From NCBI RefSeq assembly GCF_013359595.1, contig NZ_JABFMP010000026.1:44573-108572 (forward strand): a DNA stretch of 64,000 bases, written 5' to 3'. The position numbers and the translations under genes are program-made. Below the pieces are notes generated by a model that saw only the letters and a program-made list of their open reading frames with translations, searched no databases and was not told where the DNA came from. This DNA comes from Pseudomonas sp. C1C7. Lineage in GTDB: Bacteria; Pseudomonadota; Gammaproteobacteria; Pseudomonadales; Pseudomonadaceae. Shown here one piece after another: positions 17,236 through 26,267 of the stretch (position 1 is its first letter; each line of letters opens with the position of its first letter).

Positions 17236-18513
17236 TCAAGTACGCGGGTTGTTGCCTATCAACCTGGCTACCTTTTCGAAGGCAGCAGCCACATGTTCTA
17301 TCGCGTTCGTATTGGCCAACAGCATGCGATGAGGTAAAGCGATGCAGGACTTGGAAAACTCTTGCGCTATGGGCAACTGATAACGGGATGGATCGACCGC
17401 ATCGGTGAATGCCTTTCCCAGTCCGAACCGGTTTCGCGAGAAGGGCTTATAGAGTCGATTCTGGTTAAGCGCGCTGTACATCGCCTTACATGGCAACCTA
17501 ATTTCCGCAGACAGCGCCGCGGCGAACTGCTCAGAGCCTTGTGCCTCGACAATCCATTGTGGCAATCGCACCACATAGGTGTAATACGATCGTTCCGTGG
17601 TGCGAGGGGCAGTAGCTTGTGGCAGGAAACCAAGAGAATCCAGGAAGCTGTCCAGAACTGCGGCATTACAACGCCTATGCGCCAATTGCTCGTCCAACGC
17701 CTCCAGTTGCGCCACCAAAATGGCGGCATGAAATTCCGAGAGACAATGGTTACTGCCCATGATCTCTGCACTCTCGACCAACGCCATCTCATCCATTCCA
17801 GGCGGTTTCGCCGAAATCGTTCGTCCGTCGGCCCGCAGATGTGCTAGACGGCGAGCGAGGATCACATCATCAGTAATCACCGCCCCACCCTCTCCACTCG
17901 TTAGCAGCTTGCTATGCTGCATCGAAAAGGTACCTGCCGCTCCGAAGCAACCAACATGACGTCCGGAATACCGGGCGCCATGTGCCTGAGCGCAATCTTC
18001 AATCAACGGAATGGAGTGCGCTTGGGCGATACCCACCAGGCGATCCAGATCTGCGACTGCTGATCCTAGATGAACCACAGTGATTGCGCGTGTACGCGAT
18101 GTGATTGCGCGCTCTAGTGCCACTGGATCAAGGCACCCAGAATCGGGCTCTACATCGGTCAGGACCGGGATAGCATTGATTCCAAGTACTGCGGACGCTG
18201 ATGCGACCCAGCTGACGCCTGGCACAATCACCTCGTCATACGCGCCAACCTCGCAAGCCTCCAACGCCATGCTCAAACTGGCGGTGCCAGTCGAGGTTGG
18301 AACGCAATATCCGGCGCCAGTGTAATCGGCAAACGCCTTTCCGAAACGCTCCTCCCAGGACGGCTGACCACGATATTGACCACTGATGGACCACCGGTGG
18401 CTACCTAGCACGGCATTGATATTGCGCCTGGTGTTTTCAGTGCACTGGGGCCAATTGGGCCAATTCCCGTCGTGGACCGTAGCCCCACCGTAAATCGCTA
18501 GTTTTTCCAACAT
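17236..18513 (-). CDS. 2-deoxy-scyllo-inosose aminotransferase, BtrR/BtrS-like (DegT/DnrJ/EryC1/StrS family)
   Basis: A 425-residue PLP enzyme. The start at 18513 has GGAGG six bases upstream. Compared from memory with BtrR/BtrS of the butirosin producer, it shares WPxWPQ near residue 19, HRWSISGQYRG (39-49), GKAFADYTGAGYCVPT and GSNHCLSEFHAAIL. The Schiff-base lysine is Lys202 in SMQHSKLLTSGEGG. BtrS-type enzymes transfer an amino group from glutamine to 2-deoxy-scyllo-inosose and later to 3-amino-2,3-dideoxy-scyllo-inosose, giving 2-deoxystreptamine. AHBA synthase and sugar aminotransferases are close relatives, but the WPxWPQ and RWSISG features and the inosose synthase in the cluster favour the cyclitol role. 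Confidence 0.85.
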   Translation of the reverse strand: MLEKLAIYGGATVHDGNWPNWPQCTENTRRNINAVLGSHRWSISGQYRGQPSWEERFGKAFADYTGAGYCVPTSTGTASLSMALEACEVGAYDEVIVPGVSWVASASAVLGINAIPVLTDVEPDSGCLDPVALERAITSRTRAITVVHLGSAVADLDRLVGIAQAHSIPLIEDCAQAHGARYSGRHVGCFGAAGTFSMQHSKLLTSGEGGAVITDDVILARRLAHLRADGRTISAKPPGMDEMALVESAEIMGSNHCLSEFHAAILVAQLEALDEQLAHRRCNAAVLDSFLDSLGFLPQATAPRTTERSYYTYVVRLPQWIVEAQGSEQFAAALSAEIRLPCKAMYSALNQNRLYKPFSRNRFGLGKAFTDAVDPSRYQLPIAQEFSKSCIALPHRMLLANTNAIEHVAAAFEKVARLIGNNPRT

Positions 18514-18610
18514 AGATACCTCCATCAATCAGGACCAATTCAGCCTGTCCCAGAAAGCCACTGGATGATGCCAGCGGTTGTTCCGGATCAGTTCTTTCGC
18601 TAGAACGGAT

Positions 18611-19342
18611 TCAATTTGTGCGACGCCATAGGCGCTCCGCATATCTTGTTGTGCCGGTGCCGACACGGCTGGCATGTAGCAACATCTCAGCAACGATGGA
18701 TGCACTGGTCTGTGAACGGTAGCCCCACATGTCCTCGTACTTGCTTCTCAAAACAGGTTCGATATCAGCCGTAATGGCAGGCGTTAGACCTTGAACAGCA
18801 AGCTGTCTTTCGAGCTCGAGGAGCGGCAAGCTTGCGCTGTAGGGAACATCCTCGTAGTAAAGGACTTCGACGTGATGCAACGCATCTGCGGCAATTCGTA
18901 CAATCTGATGATCGACATGTCCGCCAAGACCGCACGGAGCAAGCACAACTTGAGGCTCCCGAAACGCCACGGCGTTAAGAATCAGATTCACAACGTCGCC
19001 AGTCCTCGGATCATCGTTTGCTACCATGCTGAGTTCCGTCGCTTCGTCATATCCCATAACAAAGCTGTCCGGACAGGACAGTCTTTCGTAATCCATCCGC
19101 CGGCGGGCACAATAAGCACGATCCTCCCTCTCCCGATCTGTCGATATCGCCTCAGTGGATTTATCGCGCGAAGCCCAAGGTAGTGCCCATCCACTGAGGC
19201 TAAAGACGGTCATGAGACGGAGATCCGCTTGCATGGAAAGCCGCGCGACGATTCCACCTATGGAGTAAGCAACATCATCTGCGTGCGGTGATAGCAGCAA
19301 GATTCTCCTGCCCATCATCGACTCCGGAAATGGCAAGATCAT
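18611..19342 (-). CDS. PIG-L family deacetylase, BtrD/NeoD-like
   Basis: A 243-residue zinc deacetylase of the LmbE/PIG-L family. The SPHADD motif (about 18-23) and the later GGHVDH motif supply the usual zinc ligands and catalytic Asp. The ATG at 19342 overlaps the upstream stop (ATGA) and has AAGGAGG upstream, so it is preferred over an earlier in-frame start. In butirosin and neomycin pathways the homologous enzyme removes the acetyl group from 2'-N-acetylparomamine after the glycosyltransferase acts. The NeoM-like glycosyltransferase at 26268-27512 supplies that context here. Confidence 0.85.
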   Translation of the reverse strand: MILPFPESMMGRRILLLSPHADDVAYSIGGIVARLSMQADLRLMTVFSLSGWALPWASRDKSTEAISTDREREDRAYCARRRMDYERLSCPDSFVMGYDEATELSMVANDDPRTGDVVNLILNAVAFREPQVVLAPCGLGGHVDHQIVRIAADALHHVEVLYYEDVPYSASLPLLELERQLAVQGLTPAITADIEPVLRSKYEDMWGYRSQTSASIVAEMLLHASRVGTGTTRYAERLWRRTN

Positions 19343-20586
19343 CGCTCCTCCTTGATCCAACGAATCGCTTCCTCAAAGGGAACGACATCGTTGGCTCCGT
19401 CTATCATGCGGAACGACGCCTTGAAGCGCCGCTGGCGGCTAACCGACGCGCTCTCGTCCCTTCCGAACTGTCGCGACGTGTTAGTGAGCGCTACCTCGAA
19501 ACGTTTGATCAGCTCGTCAAACACGTCGCTGGTCGCGAGTGAGACAGCTTGATTGTCCCCTTCATATAGAAGAAGGCCCGCCATGGCACAATTCGTGTAC
19601 AGGGCGTGATCCAGGGCCTCGGAAGCACCCACGATTTGAAGCATTGGACCATCGCCGTAAATCATGATCGGCAACTCCCTGCTTCGCACGATATTACGCA
19701 GTTCCGCCGCCAGAGCGCCTCCACACTGGACCAATCGCTGATAGCCGTCGTGACGGTCCATGTAGTCCATAGTGGCTAACGCTGCAACGATCGGGATCGT
19801 GTCAAAGTAGGCGGTGTAGGTAAATTCCTTAGCCGCAGCCATCACATCTGATCGGCCCACCAGGCACGACAGTCGGTGGCCGTTTGCCAATCCTTTTGCG
19901 AAGGTGTACAGATCTGCATGGAAGCCGACCGTTCTTGGAAATTGCGAGGCTCGCACCGCACGGTAGCCCTGCTTAACGTCATCGCAGCACAGAAGTACCC
20001 CCTCATGCCTAGTGATCTGTGCTAGCCGACTAAGTGTCTCCGGTTGCAGGTGGACGTAGTCGGGCGACAAAATAACCAAGGCCATTTGTCCGCGATGCTG
20101 CTCAAGCACCTGCTCCAGAAGTTCCGGCACAAAGTAGAAGTCAATGACTCCACTCGCATTGGCTTCCAGCAAATTATTGCTTCTGGCCCAGTAGTCGCCC
20201 CAACCGTGATAACCCGCACTCGCTATGACGTGCCGTCCAGTGAATTGCCGCGCAACCTGCACGGCGGCCCGGCAAGCTTCTGTTCCGGTGCTGAACAGAG
20301 CAAGCCGTGCGTCCTCGATTCCGACGTCCTGGATAATCCGGTTTGTGAGCGCCTCATGTAGATTGCTCCAGCAGGTCACCGATGCCTGCCCGCTTTGTAA
20401 ATGGTGCGTAATCGCTGAGTTCACTGCAGGGTGATGGTGTCCTAGCGTGACGCTACCTTTACCGTTCATCAGATCGATATACTGCTTGCCGTCCGAGAGC
20501 GTCACCGTCGCACCACTGGAGCAAACAGCACGCAGCCTGGGCTGTGCGGTATAGATGTCGGTAACGATGGAGTGAGGTCTGTCCAT
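19339..20586 (-). CDS. Class III aminotransferase, BtrB/Neo-18-like (predicted 6'-amination)
   Basis: A 415-residue PLP enzyme of the glutamate-1-semialdehyde aminomutase/class III group. Visible motifs are STGTEA (99-104), the Asp of CDDVKQGYRA (201-210) and the Schiff-base lysine Lys231 in TFAKGLANGH. Homologues in neomycin and butirosin clusters aminate 6'-oxoparomamine to neamine, working after a GMC-type 6'-dehydrogenase, which is also present here (24290-25876). It lies between the phosphoribosyltransferase-like gene (one base apart) and the deacetylase (ATGA overlap). A housekeeping HemL role is unlikely given this context. Confidence 0.8.
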   Translation of the reverse strand: MDRPHSIVTDIYTAQPRLRAVCSSGATVTLSDGKQYIDLMNGKGSVTLGHHHPAVNSAITHHLQSGQASVTCWSNLHEALTNRIIQDVGIEDARLALFSTGTEACRAAVQVARQFTGRHVIASAGYHGWGDYWARSNNLLEANASGVIDFYFVPELLEQVLEQHRGQMALVILSPDYVHLQPETLSRLAQITRHEGVLLCCDDVKQGYRAVRASQFPRTVGFHADLYTFAKGLANGHRLSCLVGRSDVMAAAKEFTYTAYFDTIPIVAALATMDYMDRHDGYQRLVQCGGALAAELRNIVRSRELPIMIYGDGPMLQIVGASEALDHALYTNCAMAGLLLYEGDNQAVSLATSDVFDELIKRFEVALTNTSRQFGRDESASVSRQRRFKASFRMIDGANDVVPFEEAIRWIKEER

Positions 20587-20587
20587 G

Positions 20588-22438
20588 TCATTTCCATTGA
20601 GGTGTGTCGATCTCGGCCAACTCGGAAGTCGTCCTTATCAATTGATGGAAATCTTCGTAGAGGGTGGCCCTTCCACGTGCGCTGAGTATTCTCACGCTGC
20701 GCACCCGAGCTTCGGCAATCATCAGCGCAGCTAGCGACAGACTCTCCCGAACGCTCGACCAATCAAGACCACACAGTGATGCGAGCTGCCCAGCGTCTTT
20801 GATCGCTAAGCGGTTTTCGAGAGCGAAAGCCGCCAACTCCAGCTCAGGAAAGCTGATGTCGCCCCAGTTCGTTTCCAGTTGAAAACGATGAAGACTTCCG
20901 TGTCGGTCAATCTGCCAATGCCACCCCCCACAGCTATAACGAAGTGATGAACGGAACACCCTGCCCGCCAATCCCGGCCAAGGTACCGGCTCCGATAAAA
21001 ATGCACCCAGCGTCTTAGATATCACCTGTAGTGGATCGCAACCGCAGCACTGTCGCATGGTATCTATCATTGTCGACCAGCGCGGACCAAGGGCCATCAC
21101 CACAGGGCTATGGTACGTAAGCGCGATGGTTTGCCTTGAATTGGCAACCAGCCAATTCGCCGCTTGAAGCAGTAAGTTGGCTCTTCTAGGCTGGCTCGCG
21201 GTATGAAAAAACTCCTGGAATGATCGTGTGGGTCCTAGATCGACCGTAATGGCATAACCGTCAACTAGCCAAGCCCTACGTGTGGAGCCAACCTTTCGCA
21301 CGCGCTCGAATTCCGCACGACCGAATACACCTTCACCGATGAAACGAAGATGTAACAGCACATCACCATTAGGCCGAAGAATTTCGATTGGCGTCTTGCG
21401 TGGGTTAACCAATGGACGGCGCCCATTCAGGACTCGTGGATCATTCCATGGGAGCCAGCCATGACTGATCCCGTATCGCACTTCACCTTGTGGGCACCGA
21501 AACTGCAGTCGAGCTTCGGCAGGGAGCGAAGGTATGCCCTCTGTGTTCCGTAGTCGTGCGATGAATTCATGGTGTTCACCGGGTAGCAAGCATTCCCAAA
21601 GCCGCGGATCACAGGAATCGCGCATCAGGAACGTCGATGGGTATGACGGCGTCGGGGGCACCACGTAGCCTTGCCAAAGCTTTCCGACACTCGAAAACCA
21701 TAGGTCGATGCCAGGGTCGCGCAAACTAGCCGCTACACGCTCCATCGTAGCCCCGGTATCCGGCCGATCGTCCACCACCAAAATTACAGGTGCGATACGG
21801 TGCTCCAACCATGTCCGAACGGTTTCCAAACCATCCAACGTTGCACATTGTTCTAGAGGTCGCACCGTACACCACTGCACATCGGTAACACCCAATCCGG
21901 TCAGTACAGCTTTCCAGAGTGGAGCGAGATATGTGCCACCAGTGCGGACTCCAACAATTAGAATGGCCCGATCAAGGCGCACCTGCTCGGTCAATCGACC
22001 AGCATCACCGGCGATCCTTTCGAGATCAGCAAGGTCGTAGCCGCAACACTCCGGCATCGGCAGGTGGAGGACTTTGCTCAGAAAGTCGGGCGAAGTGTTT
22101 ACGTGGAGCGCGACATTGGTAGAAGCGTAGCGAACGATGGATTCGGACGTATTCGCTGTCCGCCCTAACGTCACCTGTGCGGCGCTATCGGCTTCGCATT
22201 CGGCTCGGCGAAGATTCTCTTCGAGTTCCTCCGTCGTCGTATCATCCCGCACACCGTTCAGCTTCCCCAGAGCGAGCAGGTCGGCCCAGAATTGCACACT
22301 GGCGCAGGCCACCAGATATCGATCCATGGTTTCGGGGGTCGCTGCGTCACGCAAGCGACTCAGTATTTGCCCAACGTCGATGCGTATTAGCCCCACAGGT
22401 CCCGCTTGGGTAGGCTGGCTAACAAGAAAGTTGTCCAT
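20588..22438 (-). CDS. Large phosphoribosyltransferase-like protein, possibly BtrL/NeoL-like
   Basis: A 616-residue protein with a phosphoribosyltransferase-type core: a first loop VGVRTGGT (about 162-169) and the PRPP-binding signature VILVVDDRPDTGATM (about 218-232). The flanking 160 N-terminal and 380 C-terminal residues match no family I recognise. In ribostamycin biosynthesis a phosphoribosyltransferase (BtrL/Neo-17) attaches a phosphoribosyl group from PRPP to neamine, which fits this cluster. The assignment to that enzyme is inference from motif, size and context; I could not compare it residue by residue. It is translated next to the class III aminotransferase gene. Confidence 0.65.
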   Translation of the reverse strand: MDNFLVSQPTQAGPVGLIRIDVGQILSRLRDAATPETMDRYLVACASVQFWADLLALGKLNGVRDDTTTEELEENLRRAECEADSAAQVTLGRTANTSESIVRYASTNVALHVNTSPDFLSKVLHLPMPECCGYDLADLERIAGDAGRLTEQVRLDRAILIVGVRTGGTYLAPLWKAVLTGLGVTDVQWCTVRPLEQCATLDGLETVRTWLEHRIAPVILVVDDRPDTGATMERVAASLRDPGIDLWFSSVGKLWQGYVVPPTPSYPSTFLMRDSCDPRLWECLLPGEHHEFIARLRNTEGIPSLPAEARLQFRCPQGEVRYGISHGWLPWNDPRVLNGRRPLVNPRKTPIEILRPNGDVLLHLRFIGEGVFGRAEFERVRKVGSTRRAWLVDGYAITVDLGPTRSFQEFFHTASQPRRANLLLQAANWLVANSRQTIALTYHSPVVMALGPRWSTMIDTMRQCCGCDPLQVISKTLGAFLSEPVPWPGLAGRVFRSSLRYSCGGWHWQIDRHGSLHRFQLETNWGDISFPELELAAFALENRLAIKDAGQLASLCGLDWSSVRESLSLAALMIAEARVRSVRILSARGRATLYEDFHQLIRTTSELAEIDTPQWK

Positions 22439-22502
22439 AGTTATCGCTCGTACCGAGATCCATGGGCGCGTCGATTGCGAAATACCGACGTAGTTAGACT
22501 TT

Positions 22503-23648
22503 TCACTGACGATTTTCTTCGATGGCGATATCCTTGATCCCCGTTAAGCAATCTTCAATGCAAGACTGAATTAGCGAGCCGTCGACCAAAACTAAAGGTC
22601 TAACAACTGGTCCGGCTGGGACCCCCAGGCCATCAAGAAGGATCATGGCAACCTGGTCAGGACGAGCGCCAACATAACCTCGCTTGTTGTCCGTGCGCAG
22701 CAGCGCCATCACCGCGGAGATCGTAACCCCCGGCGGCAACTGAACCGTCAGTCCATTGCGTTTGAGTAGACGATGATGAAGACTACGGTCTGCTTCGCTC
22801 AGTCGCCCTAGACGACTTGCAACTTCCGCCGCCACAATCATTCCGAGGCCGACGGCTTCACCATGCGGAACCCTACCCTCCGCAGCAAGTTCGATTGCGT
22901 GGCCGACCGTGTGGCCATACTCGAATACAATGGCCTCTTTTCGCTCGCATTTGTCTGCCTTCATGACCTTTTGCTTTGCAAGCAAACCAGCCTCAACAAT
23001 GGCCATGAGTTCACTATCGGTATAATTTGCGTCCGGTTTCAATCCTCTTTCGAGCAGGGGGATGTTCTCGACGGCCACGATCAATGCGTTTTTAATAATC
23101 TCGTACATGCCTGACCGGATTTGCGTCACCGGCAACGTCCGCAGAAAGTTTAAATCGATCAGAACAGATGTGGGTTTGTGAAAACAGCCCAGCAGATTTT
23201 TGCCTACAGTAAGATTTACTGCCTGCTTGAGCGAAGCTATTGAATCCGCCGCCGCAATCAACGTAGTAGGCACATGTACGAGGCGAATGCCGCGAAACAA
23301 CAACGCGGCTGTCAGTCCCGCGAGATTCCCGATGACCCCGCCACCTACTGCGACAATCACGCTGGCCCGATCAATGCCCGCCTGGACCATTTCTTTAGCA
23401 AGATGTTCAACGGTTTCCAAGGATTTGAATGATTCACCGTTGTCGACGACCCAGAGGCTGGCAATGGCTTGAGTCGAAAGCTGCTCGCACAATGCACCTG
23501 CATGTAACTGACTAACTGTTCGATCCGTAATCAGGTGGTAGCTTGAGGCGTCGAGCTCAAGCAAGTTCGAGAGAATTTCATCCGAGCATCGAACGCCAAT
23601 CCGCACGGGATAGCACTCATCTTCAAACTGCAGTCGTAAGTTTCGCAT
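22503..23648 (-). CDS. 2-deoxy-scyllo-inosose synthase (DOIS), BtrC-like
   Basis: A 381-residue sugar phosphate cyclase of the dehydroquinate synthase superfamily. The start at 23648 has GGGAG upstream and matches the family length. Stretches close to BtrC from memory: AVGGGVIGNLAG (100-111), HVPTTLIAAADSIASLKQAVN (125-145, with Lys141), GMYEIIKN with Glu183, the zinc-ligand region FEYGHTVGHAIE (His246, His250), PHGEAVGLGM (His262), and DNKRGY near the end. The enzyme turns glucose 6-phosphate into 2-deoxy-scyllo-inosose, the first committed step to 2-deoxystreptamine. AroB and valiolone synthases were considered; the SIKQAVN/SLKQAVN and DNKRGY features favour DOIS. Confidence 0.88.
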   Translation of the reverse strand: MRNLRLQFEDECYPVRIGVRCSDEILSNLLELDASSYHLITDRTVSQLHAGALCEQLSTQAIASLWVVDNGESFKSLETVEHLAKEMVQAGIDRASVIVAVGGGVIGNLAGLTAALLFRGIRLVHVPTTLIAAADSIASLKQAVNLTVGKNLLGCFHKPTSVLIDLNFLRTLPVTQIRSGMYEIIKNALIVAVENIPLLERGLKPDANYTDSELMAIVEAGLLAKQKVMKADKCERKEAIVFEYGHTVGHAIELAAEGRVPHGEAVGLGMIVAAEVASRLGRLSEADRSLHHRLLKRNGLTVQLPPGVTISAVMALLRTDNKRGYVGARPDQVAMILLDGLGVPAGPVVRPLVLVDGSLIQSCIEDCLTGIKDIAIEENRQ

Positions 23649-24289
23649 AAGGTTCTCCCAGCTAAATAAGTGCTTCGTCAGCAACATGGCGCACATGGGC
23701 ACCAAGATACCCAACACGACCACAAAAAATACTTCAAATTCGCCCAACTATCGAACAAATGACATCACAGAGCGGCGAACTGCCGACCACATATAACTAA
23801 ACGAGGCGCACATAAAAATAAGGCTTAATACAAAAACCTCAACGATTAAAATTCACCGAATTCAACATGCCACTGAACACTTAGGTCGAGCACGTAGTTT
23901 CGGTTGCTGCAACGTCAATAAAAGCGGCGATTGCGTGTTAGATTTCAGTAAATTTTCGGCTTGTGCAACATCTAAAAACCGCACAAAAAACTCAAAAGGA
24001 ATAGTCCTACAGATTTTCTGGAAAAGTACTGCAGATCTATCTGATTAACAATAACACCTGAAGTTATCGTTTTTCTGCGCCGATTTTATCTGCTAGGGTC
24101 TTCTGTCTGCGCAAACAGCATGCTGAGCTTTCAAGGATCACTTCATTCCAAGTGCAATCATCTAGGAACTCAATGTTGGAGAGCCACAAAACTACAGTAC
24201 TTGTTGTAAGTCGAGAATCATTCCCTCCATAGGGGTACGGAATATTTGCACATCTCCCTACTAACCACGCCAGAGGACGGTCCATAACA
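23649..24289. promoter_or_regulatory. Divergent, AT-rich control region of the aminoglycoside-like cluster
   Basis: This 641-base spacer separates the leftward arm (DOIS and onwards) from the rightward arm (GMC dehydrogenase and onwards). It is clearly richer in A and T than any other stretch of the window. No convincing gene is present; a 90-codon frame at 24064-24336 on the minus strand overlaps the start of the GMC gene and looks like chance. It must hold the promoters for both arms, but I cannot place the -35 and -10 boxes with confidence. Confidence 0.6.
23898..23972. repeat. Imperfect direct repeat in the cluster control region
   Basis: Two 19-base copies lie at 23898-23916 and 23954-23972, starting TTTCGG and ending GCAAC(G/A)TC, with 15 of 19 positions identical. 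Their starts are 56 bases apart. They are candidate binding sites for a regulator of the divergent cluster. No regulator gene is present inside the cluster. Confidence 0.45.
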
Positions 24290-25876
24290 ATGACATCTAC
24301 ATTAGAGCAGTACATTGAAGAGCGCCCGTTCGGCACATCTCATATGCATGGGCTGCGGTCAAATACCCTGCTAGATGATCCTTTCGATGTTGTAATCGTT
24401 GGTAGTGGGGCCGCTGGTGCAGTAGCTGCAGATACTTTCGTTCGAGCCGGGCTTCGTACCCTCATGCTGGAGGAAGGTTCGAGACTCAAAGCCAGTGCAA
24501 GGAATGCGGACGTTGATGCACAAGCCGAGCTCGCATTGGCTGGCAATACCGCGCAAGGATGGAGCACGGGGGGATGGCCATGGAGCACACGCAATCTTGG
24601 TGGAGGCACGGTTTTCTACGGTGGAGCCTCGTTCCGGTATACCGACTTCGATTTCGATCCCAGCGAGCGCATCCGTGTCGAGGGATTACCGGTGAAGTGG
24701 CCCATTGTAGCTTCCGATCTCGCGCCTTTTTACAGCGAGATGGAGTCTATTCTTTCCATCGACCACACAGGGTTCGAATGTAGGCGAAGACAGCCTCCGA
24801 ACACGTTGAGCCTGCCCGCGGAACATCTTTGGGAAGGGGCGGTCCGGCTCGGTCTATCCCCCCGTCCGACTCCAATAGCGATCGACCGCAGCCGGTGCGA
24901 CAACTGCTCCTTATGTATCACTGCACAGTGCACGCGCGGCGCCAAGCGCGATATGGTGGACTCCCTACTCGGTCCCTTGGCCAATATGCCCAACCTGTTG
25001 CTGCTGACCGGTGTGAAGGCCGTGGCGCTAACGCAGGAAAAGTGCAACTGCGCCAGCGCGGTAAACTGCCTAGACACGACCACGGGTCAGATTCGTTCAA
25101 TCCGTGGGCACCGTTTTGTGCTGGCCTGCAATGCAATTCAAACGGCAGCGCTACTGCTGCGCTCGATCACACCTCACGCGCCAAGGGGACTTGGCAATGA
25201 CCACGATATAGTCGGGCGAGGTCTTTGCATGAAACTCAGTGAGTATTCGCAAGGCGTGGTGCATACAAGCCGGCAGCGAATCGACGATCATCCAATAGGA
25301 TATCGGGGGCCGTTCTCGACGGTCTGCACACTTGGCCACTATCTGGACGAGCGCTGTCCGACTGGTGTTGGAGGACTGATCTACGAAGCCAAGCACGACG
25401 ACTGGAGTCTTCTGCAGGGCGATGGACTGATTTTACGTGTAGAAACCATTCTTGCTGACCATCCATCTCTCGGGAATCGGATCCGTCTCTCCAGTAGTAC
25501 GGACTCTTGGGGCCTGCCGCGGCTGATGATCGATTACACGACAAACCCGCAGGACTTGGCACGCCTAGCCTATATGGTGGAGCGCTCAGCCGACTGGCTC
25601 AAGGCCGCCGGCGCGCGGGATATCCAACATGAAGCCTCAAATTTTGCAATGGGCAGCACTCACCTGCATGGCACCTGCCGCGCGGGTGACGACCCGCGAA
25701 CGTCAGTGGTGGATCGGGATGGAAAAATCCACTCAATAGATAACGTCTACGTTGCGGATGGAAGCTATATGCCCTATCCCGGGGGGGTGAACCCCACTCT
25801 GACGATCCAGGCCAATGCCTTGAGGATTTCTCGACAGATCGCCCGCGACGCGACGTGTCATTCAAGCGCCTCGTGA
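24290..25876 (+). CDS. GMC family FAD-dependent dehydrogenase, BtrQ/Neo-11-like
   Basis: A 528-residue flavoprotein. The dinucleotide-binding motif VVIVGSGAAGAV is at about 34-45. An internal cysteine cluster CDNCSLCITAQC occurs in many bacterial GMC alcohol dehydrogenases. The C-terminus carries STHLHGTCRAG and PGGVNPTLTIQA, the regions that hold the active-site His and Asn. Homologues in neomycin and butirosin clusters oxidise the 6'-hydroxyl of paromamine, preparing it for the class III aminotransferase, which is present at 19339-20586. It is the first gene of the rightward arm. An AGAGGA ribosome site lies 12 bases before the ATG. Confidence 0.82.
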   Translation: MTSTLEQYIEERPFGTSHMHGLRSNTLLDDPFDVVIVGSGAAGAVAADTFVRAGLRTLMLEEGSRLKASARNADVDAQAELALAGNTAQGWSTGGWPWSTRNLGGGTVFYGGASFRYTDFDFDPSERIRVEGLPVKWPIVASDLAPFYSEMESILSIDHTGFECRRRQPPNTLSLPAEHLWEGAVRLGLSPRPTPIAIDRSRCDNCSLCITAQCTRGAKRDMVDSLLGPLANMPNLLLLTGVKAVALTQEKCNCASAVNCLDTTTGQIRSIRGHRFVLACNAIQTAALLLRSITPHAPRGLGNDHDIVGRGLCMKLSEYSQGVVHTSRQRIDDHPIGYRGPFSTVCTLGHYLDERCPTGVGGLIYEAKHDDWSLLQGDGLILRVETILADHPSLGNRIRLSSSTDSWGLPRLMIDYTTNPQDLARLAYMVERSADWLKAAGARDIQHEASNFAMGSTHLHGTCRAGDDPRTSVVDRDGKIHSIDNVYVADGSYMPYPGGVNPTLTIQANALRISRQIARDATCHSSAS

Positions 25877-25922
25877 AAGCTGCAACCCTCCGCTAATTCA
25901 AAACCAGGGAGCGACCAAACTC

Positions 25923-26171
25923 ATGACACTCCATTTCATTCGCCAACTCGTCATTCACACGATCTGCAATGTGGTCGGTGAGACCCCGGAAGATGTAACG
26001 GCCCTAAACAAGGTTGAATTGAATACGCGCGACTGGGAGCAGGTATTTAGCCGGCTTGAAGCAACGCTCGATATCCAGACCGATAAGTTGGCTTCGACCG
26101 AGCGAACGATCTCCATCGGCACGTTGGCACGTGAGCTACACACCAAAATAACGGACGACATCGTCATTTGA
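25923..26171 (+). CDS. Small acyl-carrier-protein-like protein without the phosphopantetheine serine
   Basis: An 82-residue acidic protein, preceded by GGGAG, between the GMC and glycosyltransferase genes. Its layout resembles an acyl carrier protein: IRQLVIHTICNVVGETPEDVT, a middle WEQVFSRLEATLDIQ helix and a C-terminal ISIGTLARELHTKI helix. At the place where carrier proteins have Asp-Ser-Leu it reads LNTRDW (33-38), so the serine that carries phosphopantetheine appears to be replaced. It could be a carrier-derived scaffold or binding protein, or a novel family. Butirosin clusters contain a true carrier protein (BtrI) for the side chain, but the other side-chain genes are not seen here. Confidence 0.6.
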   Translation: MTLHFIRQLVIHTICNVVGETPEDVTALNKVELNTRDWEQVFSRLEATLDIQTDKLASTERTISIGTLARELHTKITDDIVI

Positions 26172-26267
26172 CTGATACCTGATCGGGTTCGCCGTGAGTC
26201 CTGATGCGCATGTCGCTTGCCGGTCCCTCTCCCCTGCTCCAATTCATTCAACAGAGGCCTTTTTCGT

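Noticed and set aside
17236..18513. AHBA synthase or nucleotide-sugar aminotransferase
   Set aside because: The N-terminal WPxWPQ/RWSISG features and GSNHCLSEF segment match the BtrR/BtrS cyclitol group, and no ansamycin or deoxysugar genes are nearby.
22503..23648. Housekeeping 3-dehydroquinate synthase (AroB)
   Set aside because: The DNKRGY and SLKQAVN segments and the cluster context match 2-deoxy-scyllo-inosose synthases better than AroB.
24064..24336. A 90-codon open frame on the minus strand in the cluster spacer
   Set aside because: It overlaps the start of the GMC gene, has no clear ribosome site, and its composition (many Cys, Arg and Trp in odd mix) does not look like a protein family.
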